A stretch of 64,000 bases of DNA from Oricola nitratireducens (GCF_014904745.1 NZ_JACZCS010000042.1:1-64000), one strand, 5' to 3'; positions 26,389 through 36,125 are shown, counted from the stretch's first letter. Notes: generated by a model not told the origin, from the letters alone. Program-made: numbers and translations.

Positions 26389-27564
26389 ATGCGTATTCTT
26401 TATCTCACGGTGGATAGCCCCTGGCCTCCGCGAAGCGGCGGCGACATCCGCAACGCGCATATCGCCAAAAACGCAGCGCGGCTCGGTCCGGCACATGCCA
26501 TCAGCCTCGGGCCGGCGTATCCGGGCCCGCCACCGGAAAACATCACCACGATCCAGGCATCCGGCATCGGAGAAGACAATCCGTGGCATTTCCACGACCC
26601 CGTCATCCGCACGCGGTTGCGGCTTCCGGCCGAAACCCTCGACCACATAGCGGCGGAGGCAAACGGGTTCGGGCCGGACGTAGCGATCGTCGAGGGCGTG
26701 ATGTTCGCCGACGCCATTCCCGTCTTCCAGGCGGCCGGCATTCCCGTCGTGCTCGACATGCACAACATCGAATCCGACCTCTTTCGCATGATCCGGCGCA
26801 GCAAGGGCCCGTTTCGCCGTTTGAGCGATGCCTTACGCGGAGGTCGGCGTTGGCGCGGCCTACGCGAACTCGACATTGCTACAAGCCGCCTGGCGGAGGA
26901 GACATGGGTCACGTCGGAGATCGACCGCCGCCGTCTTCTGGAACTGGGCGGCGCCGATGCAACCGTGATCCCCAATCCGATCCCTAACGAGACGTTCTTC
27001 GACATCCCTCTCGACCCGGCACGCTACAGCGCGCCACATGCACTTTTTCTGGGACATCTGTCCTATCCGCCGAATATCGCCGCCGCGCGTGAACTCGCAA
27101 CCGACATCTGGCCGGCCGCCTCACGCGCCGTCCCGTCCGCGCGACTGACGATCGCGGGACGCACTCCGGTACCGGCCGTGCGCAACCTGGAAAAGCCCGG
27201 CAGCATCCGGATCGCCGCCGATCCGGCCGATCCGCGCGGCCTCGTCGCCGAGCACGGTTATACACTGATGCCGATCCGCCAGGGCGGCGGAACGCGGGTC
27301 AAGGCGCTGGAAGCCATGGCCGGCGGGATGGTCATCATCGCCACGGCAAAGGCGGTCGAAGGCCTTCCGATCGAGGACGGGGTGCATTACTTGCGTGCGG
27401 AACGCACGCGCGACTTCGCCACCGCGCTGGCCCGGTTGCACGCCGACCCGGCGCGCACGATGGCGCTGGCGGAAAGCGCGCGCGGTTACGTGCGCGAGCG
27501 CTACAACACCCGAACGCTGGGCGACATGATCGCCGCGCGCCTGCAGGATCTGAAGCGCGGCTGA
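26389..27564 (+). CDS. Glycosyltransferase, family 4 type
   Basis: A 391-residue GT-B enzyme. The N-terminal Rossmann part begins MRILYLTVDSPWPPRSGGDIRN; the C-terminal part has LFLGHLSYPPNIAAARELATDIWP, a donor-binding MPIRQGGGTRVKALEAMAGG segment and the end helix. The layout matches exopolysaccharide/trehalose-like GT4 enzymes. No other polysaccharide gene is nearby, so the acceptor is unknown. It is divergent from the transglycosylase gene. Confidence 0.87.
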   Translation: MRILYLTVDSPWPPRSGGDIRNAHIAKNAARLGPAHAISLGPAYPGPPPENITTIQASGIGEDNPWHFHDPVIRTRLRLPAETLDHIAAEANGFGPDVAIVEGVMFADAIPVFQAAGIPVVLDMHNIESDLFRMIRRSKGPFRRLSDALRGGRRWRGLRELDIATSRLAEETWVTSEIDRRRLLELGGADATVIPNPIPNETFFDIPLDPARYSAPHALFLGHLSYPPNIAAARELATDIWPAASRAVPSARLTIAGRTPVPAVRNLEKPGSIRIAADPADPRGLVAEHGYTLMPIRQGGGTRVKALEAMAGGMVIIATAKAVEGLPIEDGVHYLRAERTRDFATALARLHADPARTMALAESARGYVRERYNTRTLGDMIAARLQDLKRG

Positions 27565-27583
27565 CCCGGCCGCAAAACGGCAC

Positions 27584-28501
27584 TTATTTGAGGACAGCCA
27601 GCATGCGCCGGATTTCCGGCAGGGCGTATTCGGCCGTCTTGCGGCCTTCCTCAATGGCTTTTTTCGCATCCTCGAAATCGAGAATACCCATGTCGCCGAG
27701 TCGGGGCACAAGCAGGGCATGCGGCGGTTCGCCGGCAAGGCGGGACCGGGTGATCCGGTCCTGCATGATGTTGATGGAGTTGGCGAGAATCTCGAAATAA
27801 CCCGGCACCTGCTCCGAGCTGCCGAGATATTTTTCGACAGCCTGCGCCACGGTCGGGCGCCAGCTTTCGGGCAGGTTGCCGAGCACCGTCTCGATCATGC
27901 CGGTGTCGTCCCCTTTAGCCTTGTTCGTGCGGACACGACGCCGCCCGACCAGTTCCCCGTTCAGGTTGACCGCGATGACGAAGGTCGCGCCGAGCGCCCG
28001 GCAGGTGGAGACCGGGACCGGATTGACGAGACCGCCGTCGACGAACCAGCTTCCGTCGATCCTGACCGGCGCGAACAATCCCGGCAGCGCAACCGAGGCC
28101 TGCACGGCGCGGTCCGCCGAGCCCTTTTCGAACCATTGCTCCAGACCGGTCACGTAATCGGTGGCGACCGCGGCGAAGGGAAGATCGAAGTCCTCGATAT
28201 TCTCTTTGATGCCGAGATCATTCATCAGCCGCGTGACGAAGCCGGTCGAGATCGGTCCGCCGCCGGCAAGCGCCATCTCGAGCCTGCCGACCATGCGGCG
28301 CCAGGAAAAGGCTTCGGCCCAGTCCCGAAGCTCGTTTAGCCGGCCCGCCGCATAGGCGGCGCCAACGAAGGCGCCCATCGAGCATCCGCAGACGATGTCA
28401 GGCCGGATGCCCTGCTTTTCGAGAACCTCGATAACGCCGATATGCGACCAGCCGCGCGCCGCGCCGCTGCCCAGCGCGAGACCGATTACCGGTTTGGCCA
28501 T
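27584..28501 (-). CDS. Patatin-like phospholipase family protein
   Basis: A 305-residue RssA/NTE-type hydrolase. GSGAARGWSHIG (oxyanion hole region, residues 11-22), nucleophile Ser in GCSMG (about 41) and the catalytic Asp in VDGGLVNPVPV (about 160) form the Ser-Asp dyad. The first G-x-G is GSG rather than GGG. It lies downstream of recR and a TSUP permease on the same strand and is probably the last gene of that operon. Confidence 0.9.
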   Translation of the reverse strand: MAKPVIGLALGSGAARGWSHIGVIEVLEKQGIRPDIVCGCSMGAFVGAAYAAGRLNELRDWAEAFSWRRMVGRLEMALAGGGPISTGFVTRLMNDLGIKENIEDFDLPFAAVATDYVTGLEQWFEKGSADRAVQASVALPGLFAPVRIDGSWFVDGGLVNPVPVSTCRALGATFVIAVNLNGELVGRRRVRTNKAKGDDTGMIETVLGNLPESWRPTVAQAVEKYLGSSEQVPGYFEILANSINIMQDRITRSRLAGEPPHALLVPRLGDMGILDFEDAKKAIEEGRKTAEYALPEIRRMLAVLK

Positions 28502-28564
28502 GTCCGTTCTCCAAGTTCCAGCATGCAATGTCCCGCGCAACGGGCGGGCAGGCAAGTGCGGCGT

Positions 28565-29293
28565 TCATGCCGCCATCACCGTCCATCCCCTGTAGACGAG
28601 CCGCAACGCGACAAGCGTGATCAGCCAGCGGAATACCGTGCGGAAGGCCGTTTCGGAGACATGGACCGTGGCGCGCTTGCCGATCCAGGTGCCGGCGAAG
28701 CCGGCGAACGTGGCAAGAACGATATGCGGGATGTAGTCCTGATAGCGGAATCCGAAGCCGACATAGCTGGTCATTTTCATCACATCCAGCGCGATCATGC
28801 AGGCGGCCAGCGTGCCGGTGATCTGCACCTTTCGCAGATCGGTGCGAATGATGACGGACTGCAGCACGCCGCCGACACCGAACATCGTGCCGACGAAAGA
28901 GTGTACGACGCCAACATAGGCGAAGGGGTGCTTGACCTTCCATCCACCGCCGGTTTTCGGCAGCCAGATCAGCGCCATCAGCAGGATGCCAAGCAACATC
29001 TGCAGCAGCGCGTCCGAAGCGGCGACGAAGGCGCGCGCGCCGAAATAGACGCCGAACAGACAACCGAACACGAAGGTGGCGACAATTCGCCACTGGATAT
29101 CGTGCCAGAACAATCCGATCCGGGCCGCCAGCGATCCGGCGGAAAGCGGCGACTGCAGCGGAATCGCGGTCGAGGCCGGCAACACCGCAAGCGCGCTCAG
29201 AAGAAGAACATAAACGCCGCCCGTGGCGAAGGCGGCGTTGACGAAGGAGGCGGCGAAGGCGCCAAGCGTGATGACGACGAGTGTGATGTCCAT
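28565..29293 (-). CDS. TSUP family permease (TauE/SafE type)
   Basis: A 242-residue inner-membrane protein with about eight segments in two repeats; HSFVGTMFGVGG in the second half is the family motif. Members carry sulfite, sulfonates or other anions, and this one's substrate is unknown. The start is 15 bases after the recR stop, so the genes are probably cotranscribed. Confidence 0.85.
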   Translation of the reverse strand: MDITLVVITLGAFAASFVNAAFATGGVYVLLLSALAVLPASTAIPLQSPLSAGSLAARIGLFWHDIQWRIVATFVFGCLFGVYFGARAFVAASDALLQMLLGILLMALIWLPKTGGGWKVKHPFAYVGVVHSFVGTMFGVGGVLQSVIIRTDLRKVQITGTLAACMIALDVMKMTSYVGFGFRYQDYIPHIVLATFAGFAGTWIGKRATVHVSETAFRTVFRWLITLVALRLVYRGWTVMAA

Positions 29294-29308
29294 GAAGTCG
29301 GAAGCCGC

Positions 29309-29917
29309 TCAGAAACTCGTGCGCGAGCGCAGCGCCGCGGACAGGGTGCCTTCGTCGAGATAATCGAGTTCGCCGCCGACCGGCACGCCGTGGGCAAGCC
29401 GGGTGATCTTGACGTCGAAGCCGGACAGCTGGTCGGTGATGTAATGGGCCGTGGTCTGGCCCTCGACCGTAGCGTTGACGGCGATAATCAACTCCTGCAC
29501 ACCGCCGGCAGCGACACGGTCGACCAGTGTCTTGATGTTGAGATCGTCCGGACCGATGCCGTCGAGCGGCGACAGCGTGCCGCCGAGGACATGATACTTG
29601 GCGTTCATCGCGCCGGCGCGCTCCAATGCCCAGAGATCGGAGACGTCCTCGACGACGATCAGCGTCGTCTCGTCGCGGCGCGGATCGGTGCAGATCGAGC
29701 AGGGATCGATAGTGTCGACATTGCCGCAGACCGAGCATTCGGTGACCTTTTCGACCGCCTCGGCAAGCGCCACGGCGAGCGGCGCCATCAACTGGTCCTT
29801 CTTCTTGATCATGTGCAGCGCGGCGCGGCGCGCCGAGCGCGGCCCGAGCCCCGGCACCTTGGCCAGAAGCTGGATCAGTTTCTCGATTTCGGGCCCGGCG
29901 ATTCGCTTGGTGGACAT
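29309..29917 (-). CDS. recR: Recombination mediator protein RecR
   Basis: A 202-residue protein that works with RecO (and RecF) to load RecA at gaps. It has a helix-hairpin-helix ([19 protein letters not shown]), a C4 zinc finger ([16 protein letters not shown]) and a Toprim domain ([17 protein letters not shown]). In related genomes it directly follows dnaX and ybaB; here about 1.6 kb with a DMT transporter and a small exported protein separates them. Confidence 0.97.
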   Translation of the reverse strand: MSTKRIAGPEIEKLIQLLAKVPGLGPRSARRAALHMIKKKDQLMAPLAVALAEAVEKVTECSVCGNVDTIDPCSICTDPRRDETTLIVVEDVSDLWALERAGAMNAKYHVLGGTLSPLDGIGPDDLNIKTLVDRVAAGGVQELIIAVNATVEGQTTAHYITDQLSGFDVKITRLAHGVPVGGELDYLDEGTLSAALRSRTSF

Positions 29918-30034
29918 GAGCCAGATTTATGGGTTTCACGGCCGCCGTAAAAGGAAAAACGTCACAGTGACAAGAAACGGGTGGCGGATGCGACACCACC
30001 TTGGCACGGTCCGCGCATTCAAACGGAGACGGAA

Positions 30035-30952
30035 ATGCCCCCCACCCGCACATCGATGACGCCCGCCGAGTGGGCTATGCTGGTCGCGCTCTCGGTTCTG
30101 TGGGGCGGATCGTTCTTCTTCAACGGGGTCGCGGTGAAGGAACTGCCGGCGCTGACCATCGTGTTTTCGCGCGTGGCGCTGGCGGCGCTGACGCTGCATC
30201 TCGTCATGGCGGCCACGGGCAGAAAGCTGCCGGCCGGCCGGGATGCCTGGTTCGCCTTCGCCGGCATGGGGCTCCTGAACAACGTGATCCCGTTCTCGCT
30301 GATCGTCTGGGGCCAGGGACATATCGCGTCCGGCGTCGCCTCGATCCTGAACGCGACGACGCCGCTCTTCACCGTGCTGGCGGCGCATGTCGTCACGAGC
30401 GACGAGAAGCTGACGCCGCTGCGCGTCGGCGGCGTGATCGCCGGCTTTGCGGGCGTGGCGGTGATGCTCGGCGCCGGCAAGCTCGCCGGCGCGCCGGTCC
30501 TCGCCTATGCGGCATGTCTCGGCGCGGCGCTCTCCTACGGGCTCGCGAGCGTCCATGGCCGGCGGTTCCGGGCGCTCGGCATCCAACCGATGGCCGTGGC
30601 GACCGGACAGTTGACCATGTCGAGCCTGATCATGGCGCCGATGATGTTGGTCGTCGACCGACCCTGGACGCTAACGCTGCCCGGGCCCCACACAATGCTG
30701 GCGATCATCGGGCTGGCGACAATCTCGACGGCGCTTGCCTATCTCCTGTTCTTCCGCATCCTGAACGGCGCGGGCGCGACGAACATTTCGCTCGTCACTT
30801 TCCTGATCCCGCCAAGCGCCATTCTGCTCGGCATCATGTTCCTCGGTGAAGTGCTGCTGCCACGCCACGTCGCGGGGATGGCGCTGATCGGGCTCGGACT
30901 GGCGCTGGTCGACGGACGGCTGGTGAGCAAGAAAAAACCCCTGCCGTCCTGA
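30035..30952 (+). CDS. DMT (EamA) family transporter
   Basis: A 305-residue inner-membrane protein with ten segments in two EamA repeats; WGGSFFFNGVAVKELPALTIVFSR is the typical first-repeat sequence. GGAGACGGAA lies just before the ATG at 30035; the extension to 29981 was rejected. Its 3' end contains, in the other direction, a strong terminator for the next gene. It sits between ybaB and recR on the opposite strand, an apparent insertion. Confidence 0.87.
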   Translation: MPPTRTSMTPAEWAMLVALSVLWGGSFFFNGVAVKELPALTIVFSRVALAALTLHLVMAATGRKLPAGRDAWFAFAGMGLLNNVIPFSLIVWGQGHIASGVASILNATTPLFTVLAAHVVTSDEKLTPLRVGGVIAGFAGVAVMLGAGKLAGAPVLAYAACLGAALSYGLASVHGRRFRALGIQPMAVATGQLTMSSLIMAPMMLVVDRPWTLTLPGPHTMLAIIGLATISTALAYLLFFRILNGAGATNISLVTFLIPPSAILLGIMFLGEVLLPRHVAGMALIGLGLALVDGRLVSKKKPLPS

Positions 30953-30964
30953 TGACAGCAGGGG
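30932..30964 (-). terminator. Intrinsic terminator of the small Gly-rich protein gene
   Basis: On the minus strand CCCCTGCTGTC-ATCAG-GACGGCAGGGG forms an 11-bp stem (one G-U) followed by TTTTTT. It overlaps the last codons and stop of the plus-strand DMT gene, so one sequence both encodes the transporter end and stops transcription of the neighbour. Confidence 0.85.
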
Positions 30965-31001
30965 CGAATTTGCGTCCCTGAGTTATGTCCGGATCAGCGG
31001 A

Positions 31002-31340
31002 TCAACGCCGGCCCCCGCCGCCGTTTCCGTTACCGCCGCCATTGCCGGAGCCACCGCCCGAACCGGACGATTCACCGGCACCGGAACCGCTGTCCGGGGC
31101 ATCGACATCGATGGTGTCCGGACGGCTCTGGCGGGCATATGCGGTTTCCTCGTTCGTCACGTCGATATCGGCGCCCTGAAACGGCTCGTCAGAGGCCGTG
31201 TCGAGGCTGTCGAAGCGGGCGTCATGGATGCCGAGCGGATCGAGCGCAGTGCCTTCGCCCCATTTGCTGTTGTGGTCAGCCATCGCGATACCGGTGCTGG
31301 CAGCGACAAGAGCAAATGCGAGTGCGACTTGTTTTTTCAT
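31002..31340 (-). CDS. Small exported protein with Gly/Ser/Asn-rich tail
   Basis: A 112-residue protein with a Sec signal peptide (MKKQVALAFALVAASTGIAMA), an acidic mature part (DARFDSLDTASDEPFQ, DVDAPDSGSG) and a C-terminal run of Gly, Ser and Asn ending GGGGRR. The tail looks intrinsically disordered. It has its own strong terminator 38 bases downstream. The function is unknown, and I recognise no family. Confidence 0.7.
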   Translation of the reverse strand: MKKQVALAFALVAASTGIAMADHNSKWGEGTALDPLGIHDARFDSLDTASDEPFQGADIDVTNEETAYARQSRPDTIDVDAPDSGSGAGESSGSGGGSGNGGGNGNGGGGRR

Positions 31341-31520
31341 TTTCGGGTTTCCTCAGGTTGTTGGTTGTACTCCCTACATTTGCGTACGTTTATATAGATT
31401 ATGGCCGATATTAGACAGAGAAGCGGGCGAGCCACGCCGAACCGCAGTTGCCCGCGCAATGGCGGGTTCCTGCCGGGAAACTGTCAGATTATTGTCAGCG
31501 GGCAGACGCGCCGGGTGTTG

Positions 31521-31844
31521 TCAGAACGGCAGTTTCATCCCCGGCGGGATGGGTAGGCCTGCGGTCATTTCCTGAGTTTTCTCGGCGATGATCGCCTCGA
31601 TCTTCGCCTTCGCGTCGTTATGGGCGGCGATGATCAGGTCCTCGAGGATCTCGACATCGTCCTCCTTGAACATGGAGGGGTCGATCTTGACGGCCTGCAG
31701 GGCGCCCTTGCCGTTGAGCGTGACGGTGACCATGCCGCCGCCGGCCGTGCCGTCCGCGGTCATGGTCTCCATTTCCGCCTGCATGGCCTGCATCTTTTCC
31801 TGCATTTCCTTGGCCTTGCTCATCAGGCCCATAATATCGCGCAT
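31521..31844 (-). CDS. ybaB: YbaB/EbfC family nucleoid-associated protein
   Basis: A 107-residue DNA-binding protein. The N-terminal coiled coil ([22 protein letters not shown]) and the [22 protein letters not shown] beta core match YbaB; the end [12 protein letters not shown] is the family C-terminus. It follows dnaX after 17 bases, the universal dnaX-ybaB pairing. GGAGAAACGCC precedes the ATG. Confidence 0.95.
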   Translation of the reverse strand: MRDIMGLMSKAKEMQEKMQAMQAEMETMTADGTAGGGMVTVTLNGKGALQAVKIDPSMFKEDDVEILEDLIIAAHNDAKAKIEAIIAEKTQEMTAGLPIPPGMKLPF

Positions 31845-31861
31845 GGCGTTTCTCCAACTCT

Positions 31862-33718
31862 CTACAGGTCGTCCGCCTCGTCCGGATCGACCGGGATGGC
31901 TGACGGATCGAAAACTTCGTCGTCGATATCGGCATCCTCGCCGGTCTCGGCAAGACGCACATCGATGATTTTCGCGCCGGGGAAGGCGGCGAGGATCGCG
32001 GCGACGTCCGGATCGCGGCTGGCGTCGGCGACGGCGGATTCGCGACGCTCGTTGTCGATCTCCTCCAGCGTCGCGCCGCCCGGATCGCGCGACAGCGAAA
32101 CGATCCAGCGCGAGCCCGTCCAGTCCATCAGCTTGCGCGACAGGTCACCGAGCAGCGTGCGCGGCGCATCCTCGGTCAGCGAGACGGCGAGCTTGCCCGG
32201 TTCGATGGAGACCGGCCGCACGCATTTGCGGATATTGACCTTCATCAGCGGGTCACGGTTCTTGTCGGCGAGATCGCTGAGGTCCTGCATGCTGTTGACA
32301 GGCACGGAAGGCAGCGCCGGCTCGGGGGCAGGCTGCGGCGGGGCCTCGTGCCGGACGGGTTCCGGTTCCGACGAGACCAGACGCATCGCCTGCGCGCCGT
32401 GGCCGCCGCTTGCCGTCGGGGCGGACGTGCGCGGCGGGGCGGAAACCGGTGCAGCGGGCCGGGCGACCGCATGGGCGCCGTTGCCGTTGCCGGAAGCCGG
32501 GGCGCCGTTGCCACCGGAGAGCGCCGGCCGTGACGGCTCGCCGGCGGGCGCGTCGTCGAGCGCCTTCAGCGCCTCGTCGAGCGTCGGCAGGGTGGCCGCG
32601 TGAGCGAGCCGGATCAGCACCATCTCGGCGGCGGCGACCGGGCGCGAGGAGAGTTCAGCTTCCGGGATGCCCTTCAGCAGCATCTGCCAGGTTCGTGACA
32701 GCACCTTGACCGGCAATTGTTTGGCAAAGGCAAGTCCGCGTTCGCGTTCGTCCGGCGTCAGTGACGGGTCGTTTTCCGCCGCCTCCGGCACGAAACGCAG
32801 ACGGGTGACCAGATGGGTGAAATCGGCGAGATCGGTCAGGACCACCGCCGGGTCCGCGCCAACGTCGTACTGGTTGCGGAACTCGTCCAGGGCCTCGGAA
32901 ATGCGGCCGGCCATCAGGTGCTCGAACAGGTCGATGACGCGGGCGCGGTCGGCAAGGCCGAGCATGGAGCGCACGGCCTCCGCACCGACCGCTCCGGACC
33001 CGTGGGCGATCGCCTGGTCGAGGATCGACAGCGAATCGCGCACCGAGCCTTCGGCCGCACGGGCGATCATGGCGAGCGCCTGCTCGTCGGCGTCCACGGT
33101 TTCAAGGTTGGCGATCTTGCGCAGGTGCTGGACCAGCTCCGCGGTCTCGATGCGGCGCAGGTCGAAGCGCTGACAGCGCGACAGAACGGTGATCGGGACC
33201 TTGCGGATCTCGGTCGTCGCGAAGATGAACTTCACATGTTCCGGCGGCTCCTCGAGCGTCTTCAAGAGGCCGTTGAAGGCCTGCGTGGAGAGCATGTGGA
33301 CTTCATCGATGATGTAGACCTTGTAGCGCGCCGAGACCGGGCGGTAGCGCACCTGCTCGATGATCTCGCGGATATCGTCGATGCCGGTATGCGAGGCGGC
33401 GTCCATCTCGATCACGTCGACATGGCGGCCTTCCATGATCGCCGCGCAATGCTCGCCCATTTCAGCGAGATCGATCTGCGGCTGATCGACCGTGTCGGTC
33501 CTGTAGTTGAGCGCGCGGGCGAGGATGCGCGCCGTCGTCGTCTTGCCGACACCGCGCACACCGGTCAGCATCCAGGCCTGCGCGATGCGTCCGGCGGCGA
33601 ACGCGTTTTTCAGCGTGCGCACCATCGGCTCCTGACCGATCAGGTCGGAGAAATCGCGCGGGCGGTATTTTCTCGCCAATACGCGATAAGGCGTCTTCGG
33701 TGCGGGGGTATCGCTCAT
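31862..33718 (-). CDS. dnaX: DNA polymerase III subunit gamma/tau
   Basis: A 618-residue clamp-loader ATPase. It begins [19 protein letters not shown], has Walker [14 protein letters not shown], Walker B IIDEVHML and the sensor [12 protein letters not shown], then an Ala/Pro-rich linker (about 385-465) and the tau C-terminal domain. The zinc module is reduced: only one Cys remains (GEHCAAIME) where E. coli has four, as in other rhizobia. I saw no clear slippery sequence for programmed frameshifting. The 4.5S RNA gene lies about 80 bases upstream. Confidence 0.96.
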   Translation of the reverse strand: MSDTPAPKTPYRVLARKYRPRDFSDLIGQEPMVRTLKNAFAAGRIAQAWMLTGVRGVGKTTTARILARALNYRTDTVDQPQIDLAEMGEHCAAIMEGRHVDVIEMDAASHTGIDDIREIIEQVRYRPVSARYKVYIIDEVHMLSTQAFNGLLKTLEEPPEHVKFIFATTEIRKVPITVLSRCQRFDLRRIETAELVQHLRKIANLETVDADEQALAMIARAAEGSVRDSLSILDQAIAHGSGAVGAEAVRSMLGLADRARVIDLFEHLMAGRISEALDEFRNQYDVGADPAVVLTDLADFTHLVTRLRFVPEAAENDPSLTPDERERGLAFAKQLPVKVLSRTWQMLLKGIPEAELSSRPVAAAEMVLIRLAHAATLPTLDEALKALDDAPAGEPSRPALSGGNGAPASGNGNGAHAVARPAAPVSAPPRTSAPTASGGHGAQAMRLVSSEPEPVRHEAPPQPAPEPALPSVPVNSMQDLSDLADKNRDPLMKVNIRKCVRPVSIEPGKLAVSLTEDAPRTLLGDLSRKLMDWTGSRWIVSLSRDPGGATLEEIDNERRESAVADASRDPDVAAILAAFPGAKIIDVRLAETGEDADIDDEVFDPSAIPVDPDEADDL

Positions 33719-33801
33719 GCTTCATTCCTAGCGCAAAGCGAAAGCGCTTGACCAGAAGCCTCAGGCCGATTGGCACATGAAAGGTTGGAGAAAATAAAGG
33801 T

Positions 33802-33898
33802 GGGAGGCTGGCACGGTGACCCGTGCCGGGGCTCGTTAGGGCTGCTTCCTTCCGGACCTGACCCGGTTGGCGAGTGGCTCGTCCACCACCAACCTCCC
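33802..33898 (-). ncRNA. ffs: Signal recognition particle 4.5S RNA
   Basis: Read on the minus strand, GTCAGGTCCGGAAGGAAGC is the universally conserved SRP domain IV loop. The ends pair: GGGAGGTTGG at the 5' side and CCAGCCTCCC at the 3' side. The total is about 97 nt, the normal small bacterial SRP RNA. Its position directly upstream of dnaX matches other Hyphomicrobiales. Confidence 0.93.
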
Positions 33899-33968
33899 GA
33901 CCGCGATATCGTATTTCGGGAGGTCAAAAGCAAGTCGCCAATGCGCAAAAAACTGATATTGTCGCAAA

Positions 33969-34373
33969 ATGGAACAGTTCAGCCTCGATCCGGCCCTCCA
34001 GGCCGACACGCTTCCCGTCGCCGATCTCGGCCTGTGCCGGCTGCTGCTGATGAACGACAACCGGTTTCCCTGGCTCATTCTCGTCCCGCAGCGCGCCGGA
34101 ACCGTCGAAATCCACGACCTGTCGCCACTCGACCAGACGATGCTGACATTCGAGATGGTCACGGTCAGCGAACATCTCAAGGCGCTGACCGGTTGCCACA
34201 AGGTCAATGTCGCGGCGCTCGGCAACCAGGTGCGGCAGCTGCACATGCATGTGATCGCGCGCGACACCGGCGATGCCGCCTGGCCCAACCCGGTCTGGGG
34301 ATCGGGACCGGCGGTCCCGTACGAACCGGGAGCGGCGGATGCCTTCATCGCCAAATTCAAGGCAAGCTTTTAA
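33969..34373 (+). CDS. HIT family hydrolase
   Basis: A 134-residue protein with the histidine-triad region VRQLHMHVIARD (about residues 88-99). The first His of the canonical HxHxH is Gln here (Q-x-H-x-H), as in a branch of alphaproteobacterial HIT proteins, so the catalytic His is kept. Family members cleave nucleotide phosphoramidates or dinucleoside polyphosphates. It stands alone, divergent from ffs. Confidence 0.88.
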   Translation: MEQFSLDPALQADTLPVADLGLCRLLLMNDNRFPWLILVPQRAGTVEIHDLSPLDQTMLTFEMVTVSEHLKALTGCHKVNVAALGNQVRQLHMHVIARDTGDAAWPNPVWGSGPAVPYEPGAADAFIAKFKASF

Positions 34374-34472
34374 GCTCAATGTCTAGCGGGCGAGCCGGCG
34401 TTCTGGCATGACACGCCACAACGCAGGGCGTATTCATGCGCCTTCGGGACATTCGAGAGACGAGGCATTCGC

Positions 34473-35423
34473 ATGACGATTCGACTGGCCGACGCGCCGT
34501 TTCCCGACCACTCGAGCGAGACCGGGTTTTCGCAGAACAGACTGGAACGACGCTCGGAAAAGCGCAACGCGTCGAGCACGCGCAATGCGCTGAAGGACGA
34601 CCGCGCCCATCTCTATCTCCTGAGCGAGGGCCGCGTGCTGCTGAAGCACGACGAGGAGATTTTCGATCCATTGTTTTCGCCGGGCGAGGTCTACGATCTC
34701 GACGTCGATTTCGACGAATCCGTGCTGCTCGGTTTCGAGGCCGACGAGACACCGGTGCTGGCCGCCTGGACCGGCATCGACAAGGAGCACCTGCCGCATC
34801 ACATCAAGGCGATCGACCTGCGCTCCGTCTATACGCAGGGGCTGGTGCCGCCCGACAAGCTCGGCGCGATCGCGCAGGGCGCGGCGCTGGTTTCCTGGAA
34901 CAGGAGCCACCGCTTCTGCGCGCGCTGCGGGACGGCAAGCGAGATCACCGACGGCGGCTACAAGCGGATCTGCCCGAATTGCCAGACGATGCATTTCCCG
35001 CGCACCGATCCTGTCGTCATCATGCTGGCGCTGACGCCGGACGGATCGTCCTGCCTGCTCGGGCGCGGCGCGCATTTCCAGGAAGGCATGTATTCCTGCC
35101 TCGCCGGCTTCGTGGAGCCGGGAGAAACCATCGAGAACGCGGTCCGGCGCGAGACGGAGGAAGAGGCGGGCATCCGGATAGGCAAGGTCGCCTATTACGC
35201 GAGCCAGCCATGGCCGTTTCCGCACACGCTGATGATCGGATGCCACGCAGTGGCCGAGACCACCGACATAAGGCTCGACGAGGAGCTCGAGGATTGCCGC
35301 TGGTTCTCACGCGCCGACGTGCGGCTCATGCTCGAACAGGAACACCCGGACGGATTGTGGACACCGCCTTATGGCGCCATCGCGACGCACCTGATCCGCG
35401 CATGGGCCGAAGAAGGAGAATAG
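34473..35423 (+). CDS. nudC: NAD+ diphosphatase (NudC)
   Basis: A 316-residue Nudix hydrolase of NAD(H), also able to remove NAD caps from RNA in E. coli. The zinc ribbon CARCG...CPNC (about residues 149-170), the Nudix box GFVEPGETIENAVRRETEEEAG (about 212-233) and the NudC motif SQPWPFP are all present. The DUF924 gene follows after 4 bases, so the two are cotranscribed. Confidence 0.94.
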   Translation: MTIRLADAPFPDHSSETGFSQNRLERRSEKRNASSTRNALKDDRAHLYLLSEGRVLLKHDEEIFDPLFSPGEVYDLDVDFDESVLLGFEADETPVLAAWTGIDKEHLPHHIKAIDLRSVYTQGLVPPDKLGAIAQGAALVSWNRSHRFCARCGTASEITDGGYKRICPNCQTMHFPRTDPVVIMLALTPDGSSCLLGRGAHFQEGMYSCLAGFVEPGETIENAVRRETEEEAGIRIGKVAYYASQPWPFPHTLMIGCHAVAETTDIRLDEELEDCRWFSRADVRLMLEQEHPDGLWTPPYGAIATHLIRAWAEEGE

Positions 35424-35427
35424 GACA

Positions 35428-35970
35428 ATGGCAAGCTGGGCAAAGGACGTCCTCGATTTCTGGTTCCGCGACCTGACGCCGAAGCAGTGGTACACCAAGG
35501 ACGACGCGGTCGACCGAACGATCGTCGAACAGTTCGGCGCGCTGCACGAGACGATCGCGGCGACCGACAATGCGGAGCTTGCCGCCTCGCGCGAGACGGC
35601 GCTGGCGGCGATCATCGTGCTCGACCAGTTCGCGCGCAACATGTTCCGCGGGTCTGCGAAGAGTTTTGCCGGAGACGCGAAGGCGCGCGCGCTCGCCAAC
35701 GCCGTCATCGAGGCGGGGCACGAGGCGGCGATGAACGACGACGAGCGGCAATTCCTCTACATGCCGTTCATGCATTCCGAGACGCTCGCCGACCAGGACC
35801 GTTCGGTGGCGCTGTTCGAAACGCTGGGCCGGGAAGAAAACCTCAAATACGCCAGGATGCATCGCGACCCGATCAAGGCGTTCGGCCAGTTCCCGCACCG
35901 CAATGAAATTCTCGGGCGGGCAACCTCGCCCGCCGAACGGGCCTGGATCGAGGAACATGGCGGTTTCTGA
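35428..35970 (+). CDS. DUF924 family protein
   Basis: A 180-residue, all-helical soluble protein. The start VLDFWFRDLTPKQWY, the central LDQFARNMFRGS and FLYMPFMHSETLADQ are the DUF924 signatures. The function is unknown; a tetratricopeptide-like fold has been proposed. AAGGAG precedes the ATG, which lies 4 bases after nudC. Confidence 0.88.
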   Translation: MASWAKDVLDFWFRDLTPKQWYTKDDAVDRTIVEQFGALHETIAATDNAELAASRETALAAIIVLDQFARNMFRGSAKSFAGDAKARALANAVIEAGHEAAMNDDERQFLYMPFMHSETLADQDRSVALFETLGREENLKYARMHRDPIKAFGQFPHRNEILGRATSPAERAWIEEHGGF

Positions 35971-35988
35971 CCGCGCACGGAATCGACG

Positions 35989-36004
35989 TTTACGTTTACG
36001 TCAA
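35989..36004. promoter_or_regulatory. LiuR/MerR-like palindrome upstream of fadD
   Basis: TTTACGT-TT-ACGTCAA has arms matching at 6 of 7 positions. It resembles the boxes described for the MerR-type regulator LiuR of branched-chain/fatty-acid catabolism in proteobacteria (recalled, not searched). A candidate promoter, TTGCAT-N17-TATGTC (36011-36039), follows and points at fadD. No liuR gene is in the window. Confidence 0.45.
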
Positions 36005-36125
36005 AAAAACTTGCATCGCTGACAGGCGCGAAATATGTCAACGTGACGCATTCAATGATCCGGGCAGGTTTGCCGGTTTTCGGGGGATTGCCGCAAACGG
36101 ACTGCCGATTCCGGGAGGAGCAGGA

